From: Pollenia angustigena
Taxonomy: Eukaryota; Arthropoda; Insecta; Diptera; Polleniidae
Assembly: GCA_930367215.1 (NCBI GenBank)
Contig: OV884057.1
Location: 261,658,339-261,722,338 of the forward strand
Direction: 5' to 3'
Length of the DNA stretch: 64,000 bases
Within the stretch, counting starts at the first letter, position 1. Every line of letters begins with the position of its first letter. The translations under genes and the position numbers were made by a program. Below the pieces are notes generated by a model. It saw only the letters and a program-made list of their open reading frames with translations. It was not told where the DNA came from and ran no database searches. This document shows positions 1-11,375 of the stretch, piece by piece.

Positions 1-168
1 CTAATAACTGACATGTCGATACTTTGTTCATGTTTTATTTATATAAAAAAAACTTTCGTAGATTTTTGTTTGTTTCTCATTGTCCACTACAATGAGTTTT
101 TGAAAAAACCCCGAATTTAGAGAAAATTGAACTGCAAGTAATTTGGCTGTCCAAAAACAAATTTTAAG
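1..168. other. AT-rich flank, nothing recognised
   Basis: I see no gene or repeat here. It is the sequence flanking the 3' end of the adjacent LINE. The octamer ATTTTAAG at 161-168 recurs at 3315-3322 and may be the LINE target duplication. Confidence 0.5.
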
Positions 169-169
169 A

Positions 170-192
170 TTTTTTTTTTTTCATTATTTATT
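170..192 (-). terminator. LINE 3' end: AATAAA signal and A tail
   Basis: Reading the minus strand, AATAAA (plus 187-192) is followed within 6 nt by an uninterrupted run of 12 A (plus 170-181). This is the polyadenylated 3' end left by target-primed reverse transcription. Confidence 0.7.
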
Positions 193-332
193 GAATCTTC
201 ATATATTAAATATGAACTAACAATAATTAATCAAATCTTAACCTAATGCTTTATTTTATGTCCTGTCAGTGCCAGACACAAATTTTCTTCGTCACGGGTT
301 CTGTTCACATATGTAGGTATTTATCGCTCATC

Positions 333-2994
333 TTAATGGGTAAGTGCTGCAGTGTCTCTTCTTCTTAAGCGAGAGTGGCCGCTATCATTTAAAATATTTC
401 GAGCTAGTGGATTTGGGTGCAACTCTAGCCTTTTCAAATATTTTACCGCATACTTCGTAATAATAGTCCTTACCAGTGGCACATTGAAATCCTTGTGGAT
501 ATTTGAGTTTTTAACATACCAAGGGGCAGCTGTAATTATTCGAAGAAGTTTATTTTGGCGCCTTTGAATTTTTTCGATATTTGAGGCCGAGGCAGTGCCC
601 CATAGTTGAATACCGTAACACCATATTGGCTTTAAAATAGCGTTGTAAAGTAGTAGTTTGCAATCGAGACTAAGAACAGAATTTCTTCCAAAAAGCCAGT
701 TAATTTGAATTGCTTTTAGTTTCATTTGGGTTAATTTTGCTTCTATATGGCATTTCCATGTTAAACGCCGATCTAGAAGAATACCGAGATATTTGACATG
801 CGATTGTTGAGGCACTAGTTGATTATTGATTTTAATAGGGGGCATATTTCCCGACGCAAGGTGAATGTTATAAGTACGCATTTTTGCTCATTGACCTTTA
901 TTCTGCATTTTTTTAACCACAGTTCTAGTTGAAATATATGTTCCTGCAGGTATCGAGATGCTTCACGACTGTTCCCGTGTACGCTTAGAAAAGCTGTATC
1001 ATCAGCAAAAGTTGAGGTTAGGGTGAAATTGTTTGTTGGCATGTCCGAGGTATATATAAGGTAAAAAAGAGGGCCCAGGATGCATCCCTGAGGGACTCCA
1101 GCTTCAATTGGCTGAGGAGAACTTAAAAAATCACCTTCTTTAATAATCAATTTTCGACCGACCAGGTAGCTTTCTAACAGCTTGTGTGTATTAACCGCTA
1201 GGTTTAGCTTCAATTAATGTAACAAGCCTACATGCCAGACTTTGTCAAAAGCTTGAGAAACATCAATGAAAAGTGCGGAGCAATATTTTCTTTCTTCAAA
1301 GGCTTTTCTTATGGCGTTTACTATCCGATGGGTTTGTTCAATTGTGCTATGCTCTCTTCTAAAGCCGAATTGATGATTAGGTATACACCCATTGTCATTT
1401 AAAATTGGGGTTAATTTTGATGCTTAGAGCTTCTCGAACAGCTTTGATATATTAGATAATAAGCTAATAGGCCTATATGACTTAACTTTTGTGTGATCTT
1501 TTCCTGGCTTTGGTATGATCGTTATTAAGGAGACCTTCCATTCTTAAGGGTAGTATTCAAGGCGTAAAATAGCATTAAAAATATAAAGAATAATTTTCTT
1601 TGCTATGCGAGGTAGCTCCAAAAGCATTTTGTTACTGATGTTATCAAAACCAGGTGCCTTCTTGGTGTTTTATTCGCAAATAGCCCTTTTTATTTCCCTT
1701 ATCTCAAATCTTAGGGGGAAAGCTGCTCTAACATAAACAGGCGGCAACTCGTCCGCTATATCGTCAGGTATATTTGGGGTAAATACGTTTTTCAAATGAT
1801 TTACAAACAGGTTTCCTTTTTCATTATAATTTCTTGCCCAACTTCCATTCGGTTTTCTTAATGGTGGTTTCAAGATAACTGGTCTTTTGAGTTTTCTAGC
1901 TGCACGCCATAATGAGTAGCCTGATTGTGGAGGAGTTGCATCCAAGTCCTTAAGATATTTTTCTACGGAAGCCGTTTTCTGAGTCTGCAGTAATTTTATT
2001 AGCCTTTTTGTACACTCTTTTAATTCATAATTAAGTTGAGGGGATATGTGCAATTGCCATTCTCTTCGCACTCTCCTTTTTTCATTCAAGAGGCGCTCGG
2101 CATCTGTAAAATATATTCTATTATAATTGGTTTTTTTGACGGGTCTGCTGGAATGTTAAACAGCTAGTTTAAGATAACTGTCAAAATTGACAATAGAGAG
2201 ATCCACAATTTCCGGTGTGCTAAGCGGTATATTTTCTGTGCAATGGGTACTAAGATATTTTTTATATTTTAACCAATTTATTTGTGAAGCTGACGTCGCT
2301 ATGTAACCAGAGGGAGATACGATTCTATTGGTGTTTGTTATAGTAACTATTGTAGGTGTGTGATCAGAGGATAATTTTAACGAAGCTTCAACGTGAATCG
2401 TTTCTGTGGGGATGTTTTTAACCACGCCGAAATCGATGACATCTGGAATTTTTTGCGGATCAGCAGGCCAATATGTTGGTTGTCCGCTCGTGACAACATT
2501 TAAATTCATTTTAGAGATTGTATTATACAAAACACGACCCTTTGGTGTTATTAGTCGTGACCCCCAGAAGGTATGTTTAGCGTTATAATCGCCAGCAGCC
2601 AGGAAACAGGGCCCCAATGACTTATAATATTTATAATATTGGCTTTCTGATATTGCAAATCTAGGTGGTGAGTATAAGGTTGAGATTACTATGTTTCGAT
2701 TCAGCTCTTCAACACAAATGTTCGTTGCTTGGAGAGAATCTTCACGATGATCACACATTAGGTAGTGTTTGATTCGGGTTTTTATCAAAATGGCAGAACC
2801 TCCACAAGCTCTATCTCGAGGGTCCTTGGTATCATAAAGTGTATAACCATTGATTTTAAACGTATTTCTTGAGGTCAAATGAGTTTCAGAACCATCATGA
2901 CATCAATTTGTTTACTTTTAAGAAAGTATTTTAATTCATCTTTATGTTGGCGGATGCCGTTTGCGTTCCAAAAACAAATTTTTAAACAGTTCAT
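333..2994 (-). pseudogene. Jockey-like ORF2 (endonuclease + reverse transcriptase), broken
   Basis: The start at 2994 gives MNCLKICFWNANGI, the usual N-terminus of the endonuclease that nicks target DNA. A one-base loss near 2885 shifts the frame. Endonuclease motifs follow in 2878-2156: GGSAILI, AGDYNAKHTFWGS, DVIDFGV and SSDHTPT. The linker lies at 2089-1670 and the reverse transcriptase at about 1650-890, with KAPGFDNI, RPISLLSN, DVSQAFDKVWH, AGVPQGCILGPLFY and the catalytic FADD. At least three in-frame stops lie between 1640 and 1190, and a frameshift near 885 separates the C-terminal part (YLGILLD, ILKPIWCYGIQLWG, RIITAAPWY). That tail ends at 333. RNase H is absent, as expected for Jockey. 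The protein would copy element RNA at the nicked site, but this copy cannot make it whole. Confidence 0.85.
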
Positions 2995-3032
2995 GGTTTG
3001 TTAAGTACAGCTTGCAATAACATCGATTGCAT

Positions 3033-3272
3033 TCAAAGCATTTCCTGCATCATATTACCCATTGTGTTCGTAAAATTATTTACTGTTTGCACTAATGTTT
3101 CCATGGTTTTTTCTAAACGACTTAAATTAGAAACCGGAGTTTCATCATTACTTGGCGAGGCACCTTGCATAGGCTGATGGTTTGATTTTAGGACGTTAGC
3201 GTAAGAGGTTCTGTTATTACTAGGCTGGGGACCTTGAATTGCATTTGTGTTTACATGATTTGTGACCTGCAT
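3033..3272 (-). pseudogene. C-terminal remnant of Jockey-like ORF1 (gag-like)
   Basis: This 79-residue frame lies 38 bp upstream of the ORF2 start. It has the low-complexity RTSYANVLK segment followed by an amphipathic LEKTMETLVQTVNN stretch with a short hydrophobic tail, which is how ORF1 proteins of Jockey-type elements commonly end. The zinc-knuckle region that should precede it is missing, and a stop codon sits directly before the Met, so this is a truncated ORF1 tail and not a small gene. Confidence 0.6.
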
Positions 3273-3322
3273 TTAAGGGGTCGATAAACAAATTAAAATT
3301 TAATACCGGAGAATATTTTAAG

Positions 3323-3875
3323 GAATGCAACAGTTAGAAGATGTTGATTGCGAATTAAAAATTATATCTAATTGGAAAAAGGAATTGGAATTGAAAGTAG
3401 TTGAAGAATATAAAGTAATGTTTACGTTCGTTACACAAATATAAAACAACGCAAAAGTCAAATGTGGATATTTCCACATTGCGCAATGTTGATTAAAAAT
3501 CATAGTAAATTTCTGCAAAAGTATTGACATTATTTAAAATTATCATTGTTTCATATTTATTTTAAACGAAAAATGTAAAAATAACATTGTTCAATATTGA
3601 ACCCATAAAATCATAAATTTTTGTGTTTTCATTTTTAAAATTATTTATAAAAAGAAAAAATTCCCGTATTCTTTTAATTAAAATTATTTAGTTAAATAGT
3701 ACATCAAGTTTTCAAAGTATAATGATGACAAAAACCATATCGGACCATTCTGCTGCTGTCTTGTGAGTGCTTCTGTAAACAAAGGGGAAAACAAAAAAGT
3801 GAAAAATGTATAACAGGAAAATAAATTATTATATTCTCGCTCTCTATCTTTCTCTCTAGTTCCTAGGGTAAGTGT
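3323..3875. other. AT-rich spacer
   Basis: No coding potential or repeat structure was recognised. A short CT-rich tract (TCTCTATCTTTCTCTC) lies near 3840-3857. Confidence 0.4.
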
Positions 3876-4386
3876 TTGGAATGTTTCTTAAGCCTATAGT
3901 ACACGGAATGTTAAAAGTCACATGCGCATGTGATTCTGATGTAATTTTGTCGCCATCACACAACACGAACTTGCTATTGTGTCTTTGTAGTGACGTTTAA
4001 ATTACGTCAGAACTACATTCGCATGTGGCTTTTTATATTCCGTGTACTATAGTCTTTAAATTAACGCATATGTTGTCTCTGTTGTCTCTTCCACTGTTAT
4101 TTCAAACGCAAACCAATTCGATTCTATATGAAATTCACGTTGTTTCAACTTGAAATAACTTTCATTTAACGTGATTCGGAGTGTTATTTCAATATGAATA
4201 TCAATTTGCTCTTTATTTACGGGAATGTTAAATAAACGTGAATTATATTTATAGTTATTAACGAAAATAATATTGTTCGCAAGTTATTGTTAAATCATGT
4301 AAAATTAACGTGAAGCAAAATCACTACCGAAAAATTTAAAATTAATCTTGTTTTCGAGGAATTTACATTGATGTTTTTCTGTGTGC
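3876..4386 (+). mobile_element. Interspersed repeat 'A' (copy 1), host of a nested MITE
   Basis: Without its insert this is ~347 bp and matches, in inverted orientation, the repeat at 6922-7537. Shared blocks include CATATGTTGTCTCT, CAATTCGATTCTA, TTCACGTTGTTTCAACTTGA, GATTCGGAGTGTTAT and AAATCACTACCGAAAAAT, and both end in TTTTTCTGTGTG. No coding sequence is visible. It looks like a non-autonomous DNA element or a fragment of one. Its class is unknown. Confidence 0.7.
3892..4055. mobile_element. 164-bp MITE with TTAA target duplication (piggyBac-type)
   Basis: Terminal inverted repeats of over 50 bp start GCCTATAGTACACGG on the left and, reverse-complemented, AGACTATAGTACACGG on the right. 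TTAA flanks both sides (3888-3891 and 4056-4059). The second copy of the host repeat (near 7523) has a single uninterrupted TTAA at the matching place, which is the empty site. TTAA duplication is typical of piggyBac-type (also Kolobok) elements. There is no coding capacity. Confidence 0.85.
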
Positions 4387-4828
4387 ACGAACGGTCTACC
4401 GCGGGACAAATTTGTTTAAATATTTGTATATTTTCTTTATTTAAATTTTTGTTAATTGAAATCTTAAAGAAATGCTTTCAATGACTAAAGTCACACTCGA
4501 ATAATGTCAGACACTAACTTAAAATATGTGTATAGTACTTATTTTTTTACCCACAACACAATAATGGACAGAGTATTATGCGTTGGTGCTGATGTATGTA
4601 ACATACAAAAATATTGATTCTAGACCCCTCTTTTAATAAACCAATGGAAATAGATGGCCTGTTCGTCGATTTCGAACGAAGACTTCGTTCGCTTAGCTAA
4701 CATTAAAAACATAAACATATTATAAAAAGTCTTCGTTAGAAATTGAAGAACAGACCAAGAATCACAGTGTTTTTGTATGAACGCGCGTTTTCTTATGAAT
4801 GTGCCCAATTTAATTAAATTTAATACAT
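4387..4828. other. AT-rich spacer
   Basis: Nothing recognised. Short open frames here have no protein-family character. Confidence 0.4.
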
Positions 4829-5275
4829 ACATGTTTACCTCCAACAAAAATTTTTTTAAGAAAACTTTAAACATATTATGTTTATTTTAAACATGTTAAT
4901 GTCACCGACAACCATATTATGGTTAAATAAGTCATCCATTACGATGCTACATACATATTATGGTTGACTTCGAACATGCTATGGTTAATAATATCTAAAA
5001 TATGTTCAACACTTATAATAGCATGGTTGGTTTTCAACCATAGCCTGTTACTCTTGGAAAAGAGGAAAATACTATTGTTAATTTAAAAACAAATTATTGC
5101 CATATTTAACCAACACATGTTTGGAGGCAACCATAATATGGTTTTAGCTTCTTGATGGACGACTAATTTTACATTAATATTGTTTTCGGTGACATGCGTA
5201 TGGTTCAATTCAACATAATATATTTGAAATTTTCTTAAAAAATAGTTTTGTTGGAGGGGACTATATTTAAACATG
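4829..5275. mobile_element. Inverted-repeat element rich in ATATTATGGTT motifs
   Basis: The ends form a ~50-bp imperfect inverted repeat around TCCAACAAAA, TTTTAAGAAAA and CATATTATG (left 4829-4880, right 5214-5275). The interior repeats short ACCATATTATGGTT-like palindromic blocks. The segment near 5030-5055 (AACCATAGCCTGTTACTCTT) resembles, in inverted orientation, pieces at 11380-11430 and 32865-32965, so these belong to a related family. No coding sequence was seen. The exact target duplication is unresolved. Confidence 0.55.
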
Positions 5276-5359
5276 TTTTTTAATGCGTGTATGACTCAAA
5301 TGCTATAACTAAAAAACCTATTGAGTATAAAAGTATTTCGGCCCATACATCTTTTTATT

Positions 5360-5617
5360 ACCCAGTAAAAACTTCGCCTACAAACAAATGTGTTGAGTAA
5401 TCAGAAAAACATAAAGACACTACTTACAATTCTACTAAAAGAACCAATTAATTTTACAAGTGATACCCCCAAATGAACGCATTCAAAAGTAAGTCATTAT
5501 TTTTTTACCTACACACATCCAGCAGAAAGAAGTTATAGAAGTTGTTATAGGAGTATTTATAGAAGAAAGCTATGAAAGTAAGAAATTTTGAAAAAGTAAG
5601 CGAAGTTTTTACTGGGT
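5360..5617. mobile_element. 258-bp MITE with ACCCAGTAAAAACTTCGC termini
   Basis: The left end ACCCAGTAAAAACTTCGC (5360-5377) is repeated as an exact inverted copy at 5600-5617, and similarity runs a few bases further in. There is no reading frame of interest. Flanking duplication is short or decayed, so the superfamily is unassigned. Confidence 0.7.
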
Positions 5618-6921
5618 ATGTTGGTATGTAGATTCGATTCGGATCAAAAATATCCCGTTGTAATGACAATCGGCTTACCAATTTTTTTTTTAATCGCTGG
5701 TTATTTGACCAAAGCTCCAAAGACCAAAATTGCTAACAAAATTTAGCGACGGTAACTTTTATAAAACCTACTTTGTCAAGCCAACATTTTTTTACTGGTA
5801 GGTCCAATATTTACCATAGGTAACATTTAATTATTCCTCTAAAATCGCTTTAAGACCAACAAATCTCATATAGATTTTGATATTTTAGCAAAATTCGACA
5901 CAAAGAAACTTATATAAGTGTTTACCTATTAACATAATTTTGTTTCGCCGAATCCATGATTGGCCATATTTCCTAGACATGACACACACCCGAAAAATGT
6001 TCTGTATATACAGTGGTGAAGGGTATCAAATGATCTGGCTTGACCGACTCTACGTTCCTATTTGTTTCTTTTGTTTTTCCTTTCAACCCAATAAGTTTCT
6101 TATTCATTTGCAACCATTTGCAAGTATGACAAGTAGAGTTTATAATTGTTTTGATTGTTGAAAGTTGGCAACTGTTTGGATTTGAAATACATTTCATAGA
6201 ACTTGCACACACACCGATACACACACATATACATTTTGAATATGTGTATTGTATTTGCGTTTTAGTAAATATTCATATATAATTTATAAATATAACAATA
6301 ATAACATGTTTAATTATAGTCATGAAATGCCTATAATCGTTGATAATTAACCGTTTGCAACTTGTATTTGTATAATTTGCCATTTCTATTTACAATTTAC
6401 AATACATTTAGATTATTTACTAATGGAATCAGTCCATTGTATTTTTTTTTTTTTTTTTTTTTAATGACAGTCTGGTTGTTTATATGTCGGTACATTGTGA
6501 AATTATGTGGGTGATTTAAGCACTTTTACGTTTGCGTTTATATGGTAAATTAAATTATTTGAAACTTATTTTAAATAGAATCCCTGCTCACCAAGTACTC
6601 TGCTCGTTTTGACTCTGATTGGAAAACAAAGAGGGGGAAAAGTTCTTACTATGTTTATTTCAGATAGATATTGTTTGTTTTCTAAATAACAATGTTGCCC
6701 AAAACTTTAAATCTTTACAGCGATATTGCTGTTCTCTGTTCAAATTTGTGAAAAATTTTGGGCAAAAGTTATAATTTAAAAAGTAAAACAGTAACCTTTG
6801 ATTACATTTAGAATGCAGCAAATAGCAAACAAATCGCTGATTCAATTCAATTCAAAGAAAATAATTTTCTTTTTAAAAGAGAGATGACGAACTTTCAAAG
6901 TAAAAAAGAAAAAGTCTCTAC
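5618..6921. other. AT-rich spacer with a 21-nt T tract
   Basis: No gene or mobile element was recognised. A homopolymer T run lies at 6442-6462, and a CACACACA-type tract near 6206-6231. Confidence 0.4.
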
Positions 6922-7537
6922 ACACAGAAAAAAATCAATGTAAAATCCTCTAAAACAAGGTTGATTTTACATTTTTCGGTAGTGATTTTGCTTCATATTT
7001 ACTTCATGTTAATTTAACATGATTTTACAATAACTTGTGGACAGCATTTTTTTCTTTTAAAATAATTATATGAATTGAGGGGCTTAAAGCACAAGGGGTT
7101 CAAGTGACTTATGTTAAATAATGAGACAAAAGCGTTTATTTCGCTTGTGCTCCAAGCAAAGCAGGTATTTTAATGTCAAGTGCTTGAACTGTTGACCATA
7201 TCTAGCGTCCGGATGAGAATCCTACATTCACCTCTTGTGATCTGAACAACTTCTCCGAACTATACCTATAATTCCATATGTAATCATCAATTTTAGAAAA
7301 ATGCACTTAAACCCCTTGTGATTTAAGCCCCTCAATTATAATTGAACATTGCAGTAAAGTTAGAGCAAAATTTCATCTAGTTATATTGATATAACACTCC
7401 GAATCACGTTGAATGAAAGTTATTTCAAGTTGAAACAACGTGAATTTCATGTAGAATCGAATTGGGTTGAGCTTAAAATAACAGTGAGAAGAACCTTTAG
7501 AGACAACATATGCTTTAACTTAAGAAACATTCTAAAA
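6922..7537 (-). mobile_element. Interspersed repeat 'A' (copy 2, inverted), host of another MITE
   Basis: This matches repeat 3876-4386 in reverse orientation. The left end here, TACACACAGAAAAAAAT, corresponds to the right end of copy 1. After subtracting the 261-bp insert at 7075-7335 it is ~355 bp. It keeps the uninterrupted TTAA where copy 1 carries its 164-bp MITE. An open frame at 7409-7600 on the plus strand runs through this repeat and is not considered a gene. Confidence 0.7.
7075..7335. mobile_element. 261-bp MITE with TTGAGGGGCTTAAA termini
   Basis: Inverted terminal repeats of ~32 bp with two mismatches run TTGAGGGGCTTAAA..CACAAGGGG at both ends. It interrupts repeat 'A' copy 2, since copy 1 lacks it. 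The flanks AATTATAT and AATTATAA may be an 8-bp duplication, but the exact border is ambiguous. Non-coding. Confidence 0.75.
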
Positions 7538-7876
7538 GGCCTAACCATAATGTGCTTATGTTGGATTAGGCAAATGTGCGAATATATGTTAATCATTTGA
7601 AGCAAACCATATTGAACTTACGGAAACTTTTTGTTAAGTTTTATGAAGCTGTCATTTGCTTAAGCAAATTGCGAAACTGATCGCACATTCCGTACGGAAT
7701 CAAACGTTTTCTTTTGGCACAGAAATTTAGATTTTATTGTTCCCGTACTTTTGTACATTTTTGACTATTTGTAAGAGAAATTTTTGTTTACTCTCATTTT
7801 ACCGAACTTTAACCCAAAAAGTACGGGATCACACCTATTGAATTATAACTTAGAAAACACTTATACATACATATTA
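7538..7876. other. AT-rich spacer
   Basis: Nothing recognised. Confidence 0.35.
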
Positions 7877-8108
7877 GTGTCGCCAATTTTTCAAACCACA
7901 AACAACAATGGAAATATATTCTGAAGCTATTTTTGGGGAAACAATTCTTTTCAAACGTTTTGGACAATCAAATATCATTAAAAAAAGTATGAAGAAAAAT
8001 CCCTACATTTTGGAGATTATGAAAAATCTGTCCGATTTTCCCTACGATTTTATGTATTTAAGTACCAAAAATACCTACAGAGATTTTCCCCTACTTCTGG
8101 CAAAACTG
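7877..8108. mobile_element. Degenerate hAT-type fragment (same family as 59329-61354)
   Basis: The stretch ending CTACTTCTGGCAAAACTG matches the right end of the 59329-61354 element, including CGTTTTGGACAA, AAAAATCCCTACAT, GGAGATTAT, AAATCTGTCCGATTT and TTTTCCCCTACTTCTGGCAA. The left border may be AGTGTCGCCAATTTTT near 7876, similar to the family's CAGTGTTGCCA terminus. The 98-residue open frame over 7908-8204 is chance translation of this repeat. Confidence 0.6.
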
Positions 8109-8689
8109 GTAGTGACTAAATTGTCTTCTTTTGGCTGTAAGGCCAACATCCGTAGAAAGCAAACGTGTTTCTTTCTTATTGACAAAGAAATATTTTTGGT
8201 TTAACATTAAGCCAAATATAATATACCGATCAACTATATTCAATATGTGCCAACTAAAAAATTCAAACTTTTCAGAACAGCTTAAAAACTAGTTATTTCG
8301 CTCATTATTGTCCTTCCATCATGCGGTTTCAGTATTCGTACTGATTAATACCCAAGCAAATAATTTCATATTTTGCACTTGCTTGAACTTTTTTTTTTTT
8401 GAGATACCATTTTTTAGACGATCAACAAACAAATCGCTCTTCTGCGATGTTTGATATAAAAATTAAAAAATTTCAAGAAAAAACGTAACAGAAAAAATAG
8501 CATATTCTTCAAAAAATAACTCCAAATCACTTTGTATTGTAACAGAGGCACTCAAAATTTGTTATTTTTAAGGATTATATCATTGACTATAATTGCCCCA
8601 TACATAATCTTTCGATGAAATAAATATTTAAAAGTTCCATATATATTACCAATTTTGATTTGTTTGGAAGCACTCTGTACTATGGGTGC
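8109..8689. other. AT-rich spacer
   Basis: Nothing recognised. Confidence 0.35.
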
Positions 8690-9818
8690 GGCTAATATGT
8701 GTCTATACCGATTCCCAAGCCCAAAAATGATTACCGACCGATAGCAATTCTTCCTTCTTTATCAAAAGTGATGGAAAATATAATGTGCAGACAAATGAAT
8801 CAATACATGAGCCAAAAAAAACCTACTATGTATGTGATCGATAATCCGGCTTTTTGAAAGCAAGAAGTTGTATAACAGCACTTGCAGACATTGTTGAGGA
8901 TCTAAGGTCGAGTCTCGATCAAAATATGGTATCCCTACTAGACCATAGCAAAGCATTTGACACAGTTGTCAATCCAATCTTAATAAAGAAACTCGAAAAA
9001 CTGGTCTCTTTTTCAGTTTAGTTTACTATCTTCATACCTAACTAACAGATCCCAAGTCGTACAGTTAAATGGTAAACTTTTCAACCCGCTTGATGTCATA
9101 GAGGCGTTCCACAAGGATCAATTCTTGGGCCCCTCCGAATGTTTTTAGCAAAAAACTACCTACCTTATTCCAGTCCTTTTATACGAATGAGAAATTTTCG
9201 CTAATAGTACTTAATAGTGCCGACCTCAAAAAACAAAATGTTGCCTACAATAATATTGCAAGATACATCTTCGCTTAAGAACGCCGTGAACACATATCAT
9301 TGTTTCCGTGCCGGATACATGGGATGAGTTTTGTAAAGCTTCTTAAATTTAAATGCCTTGTACTGCTACACAAAGTAATAACTCAAAAACAACGAATATA
9401 TTTATTCAAAAGAATTTAATTTGCAAGATCGCGTCGTGGTAAGAAACTAATTCAGCAACGATTTCGAAGTCCTTTGCCAGTACGTCACTTTTTTATTTAT
9501 TCCACTCGTCTTTGGAACAAAATTCCAGATAACATGCAGCTAATCGGCAACGCAAAGTTATTTAAAAAGAAACTGTTAAATCACTTTTGTCAAATTTAAA
9601 TATGTTACCTAAATATGCTAATTGAAATTGTTTTGTTTTAAATTTGGATATGTTAACTAATTAATTTTTTCTCTGCGCTTTTTTTTGTAATTTTGTATTT
9701 GGGGTATTCACAAGGTGTGCTACCATGTTGTATTGTCGTAATGTTCTAACATTTTACAATGGTTTAAAAATATTGTTGTTGCTTTGTAAACAAAAAGTGT
9801 CTTAGATTAAAAAAAAAC
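8690..9818 (+). mobile_element. Decayed non-LTR retrotransposon (LINE) remnant
   Basis: The plus strand holds a decayed reverse transcriptase (8705-9170) and the C-terminal part of a LINE ORF2 (9230-9600), then a short 3' UTR and a small A run at 9809-9817. Internal deletions removed the catalytic FADD region between about 9170 and 9230. There are many frameshifts and stops. The C-terminal signature NNIARY, HISLF, GKKLIQQR and TRLWNKIPD is one seen in I/Jockey-group fly LINEs. It is a different family from the LINE at 169-3314. Confidence 0.65.
8705..9600 (+). pseudogene. Reverse transcriptase relic (multiple frames)
   Basis: Readable pieces are IPIPKPKNDYRPIAILPSLS (RT blocks 1-2), LDHSKAFDTV (block 3/A, normally LDFSKAFDTV, here with His), SYLTNRSQVVQLNGK and an eroded GVPQGSILGP block read as AFHKDQFLGP. 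After an internal deletion come VAYNNIARYIFA, HGMSFVKLLKFKCLVLLHK and STRLWNKIPDN, ending at a stop near 9600. Several frame changes and stops exclude function. Confidence 0.65.
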
Positions 9819-10025
9819 CTTTGCTTGCCATGTTTATTGTGCTGTCGTAATTAATCAGAAGAGACCTGCGATGAGCGGCAAAGCCGAGCGGCTATGATTT
9901 TGTAGCCGTCGCCGTTGATGGTATAGTTTTATCCGGCTCACATTCGAATTTAACCTGTGGCTATCAATTTTTGCAACAAAACACTTGCGGCGTCAAACTA
10001 GATCGGCGTAGGACTCTGATGTTTG
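9819..10025. other. Short spacer of higher G+C
   Basis: A stretch of higher GC (GAGCGGCAAAGCCGAGCGGC at 9874-9893) stands out from its surroundings but was not identified. Confidence 0.3.
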
Positions 10026-10136
10026 GTAAACAAACAAATAGAAACTGGGAATTATTTCCTTCCGAAGGTTACTTTATATTATATTCAACATTTTTCATTT
10101 TTCGAATTTATTCTATGAGCTAAATTTCAGTTATTA

Positions 10137-11160
10137 TCGTCTCCTCAATATAACAATAGCGTATAATTTTTTTGTGGTTTTAAGAAAATCGTGTTTAAAG
10201 TTTTTGTCAAATCGGATGTCTATTAAAACCTCAATAACGCGCTAAATAAAAATTCTTCATATTGGATACCGTTTCTTGTCTTTAAATTGACCAATTTTCT
10301 TTATTCTACGCATCCTTTAAGACCATAATTATGTCATTCAAAGTGCAAGTCCTCCATATGGGCTATTTTATTTTTTAATGAATTTGTATGATGAATCTGA
10401 TAAACTATTTTATTTTGTATGGTATACGCTGTTTTATTCTATAATTTTACGGTATTTTTATTAAAATATTTGATCTCAAAAATATCAATTTGTAACATTA
10501 TAAACTATTGATTAATTCATAGTTTTGTTAATTCAGTGGCACATATTTATTACTTTCCAATTTGGGTTATTATAAACAAAAAATTATGACAAATTAAGGT
10601 ATATTTTCATTGCGTAAATTAAAAATAACTAGAAGTTCATTCGTCTTCTTTCTCTTCCTCTGCTACATCTGGCTCATCTAAACCATTCCGCTTCTTTCTA
10701 CCTTGTATGTTAAAGAAAAATGACTGGGATGACGAGGAATTACATTCTTCTTGCACAAATTTTGGAGATCATGCAGCTTTCGATTGTCGGAATGAAACTA
10801 TTTCTCAAACAATAGTGTATATTATTATAAGCTATTTTATGAGTTAAAGTTTTCATAAATTGTATTTTTTTATACAGGCTGAAATGGAGTATAATGCGTT
10901 TACACTATTATTCTTTTAACAACTTTGGAGTGGCAATTTCAAGTAAAATAGCGCATATGAGCTTACACACTTATTGAAGGAAAATTTTGAACAAGAAATT
11001 ATACACTATTTTTTCCAACGACATTTTGATCCTTTTTTTGGAAGTAGAATTTGACGAAATTTTTACTTGACATAAAATCAACGATGGAGATTGTAAATAT
11101 GCAATAAAAAAATAATAATAGCGTATGAGCACATACGCTATTGTTATATTAAGGGGACGA
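10137..11160. mobile_element. 1,024-bp TIR element with TA duplication, nested in 'P'
   Basis: The ends are TCGTCTCCTCAATATAACAA (left) and, inverted, TCGTCCCCTTAATATAACAA (right), continuing to ~29 bp with TAGCGTAT, and TA flanks both sides. In the other 'P' copy (17380-17400) the host sequence is continuous, which gives the empty site. TA duplication suggests the Tc1/mariner group, but no transposase is readable. A short minus-strand acidic frame at about 10633-10745 (RKKRNGLDEPDVAEEEKEDE) could be the tail of a lost protein. Confidence 0.75.
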
Positions 11161-11375
11161 TATTTTGTAAAGCTTTTTTGTAATAGTTCTATTCCTTTAA
11201 TTTTTCAGAAATGACTTTATACACTACCAGACTATTATATTGTATTTTCTTTTTACATTTTACCTTAGCCTTCCTTTGGACAGCCGGTAGTGTATAAAGT
11301 CAGTACTGAAAAATTGAAGGAATAGAACTATTACAAAAAAGCTTTATAAAATATATAACTGAAATTTAGCTCATA

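Larger units (their letters stand above)
169..3314 (-). mobile_element. Jockey-clade non-LTR retrotransposon, 5'-truncated, inactive
   Basis: On the minus strand the order is the tail of ORF1 (3272-3033), ORF2 with an apurinic-type endonuclease and reverse transcriptase (2994-333), a short 3' UTR, an AATAAA signal (plus positions 187-192) and a 12-nt A tail (170-181). This order, the short ORF1/ORF2 gap and the absence of RNase H fit the Jockey clade. The copy is dead: ORF2 has frameshifts and in-frame stops, and only the last ~80 residues of ORF1 remain, so it is 5'-truncated. Candidate target duplication: ATTTTAAG at 161-168 and 3315-3322. A competing 9-bp match (AAACAAATT at 155-163 and 3286-3294) makes the 5' boundary uncertain. 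Confidence 0.85.

Noticed and set aside
155..3294. 9-bp AAACAAATT as target duplication of the Jockey-like LINE
   Set aside because: The left copy is not adjacent to the A tail; ATTTTAAG at 161-168/3315-3322 is adjacent and preferred, though neither is certain.
7908..8204. 98-residue plus-strand open frame
   Set aside because: It reads through a diverged copy of the right end of the hAT-type element 59329-61354, so it is repeat sequence and not a gene.
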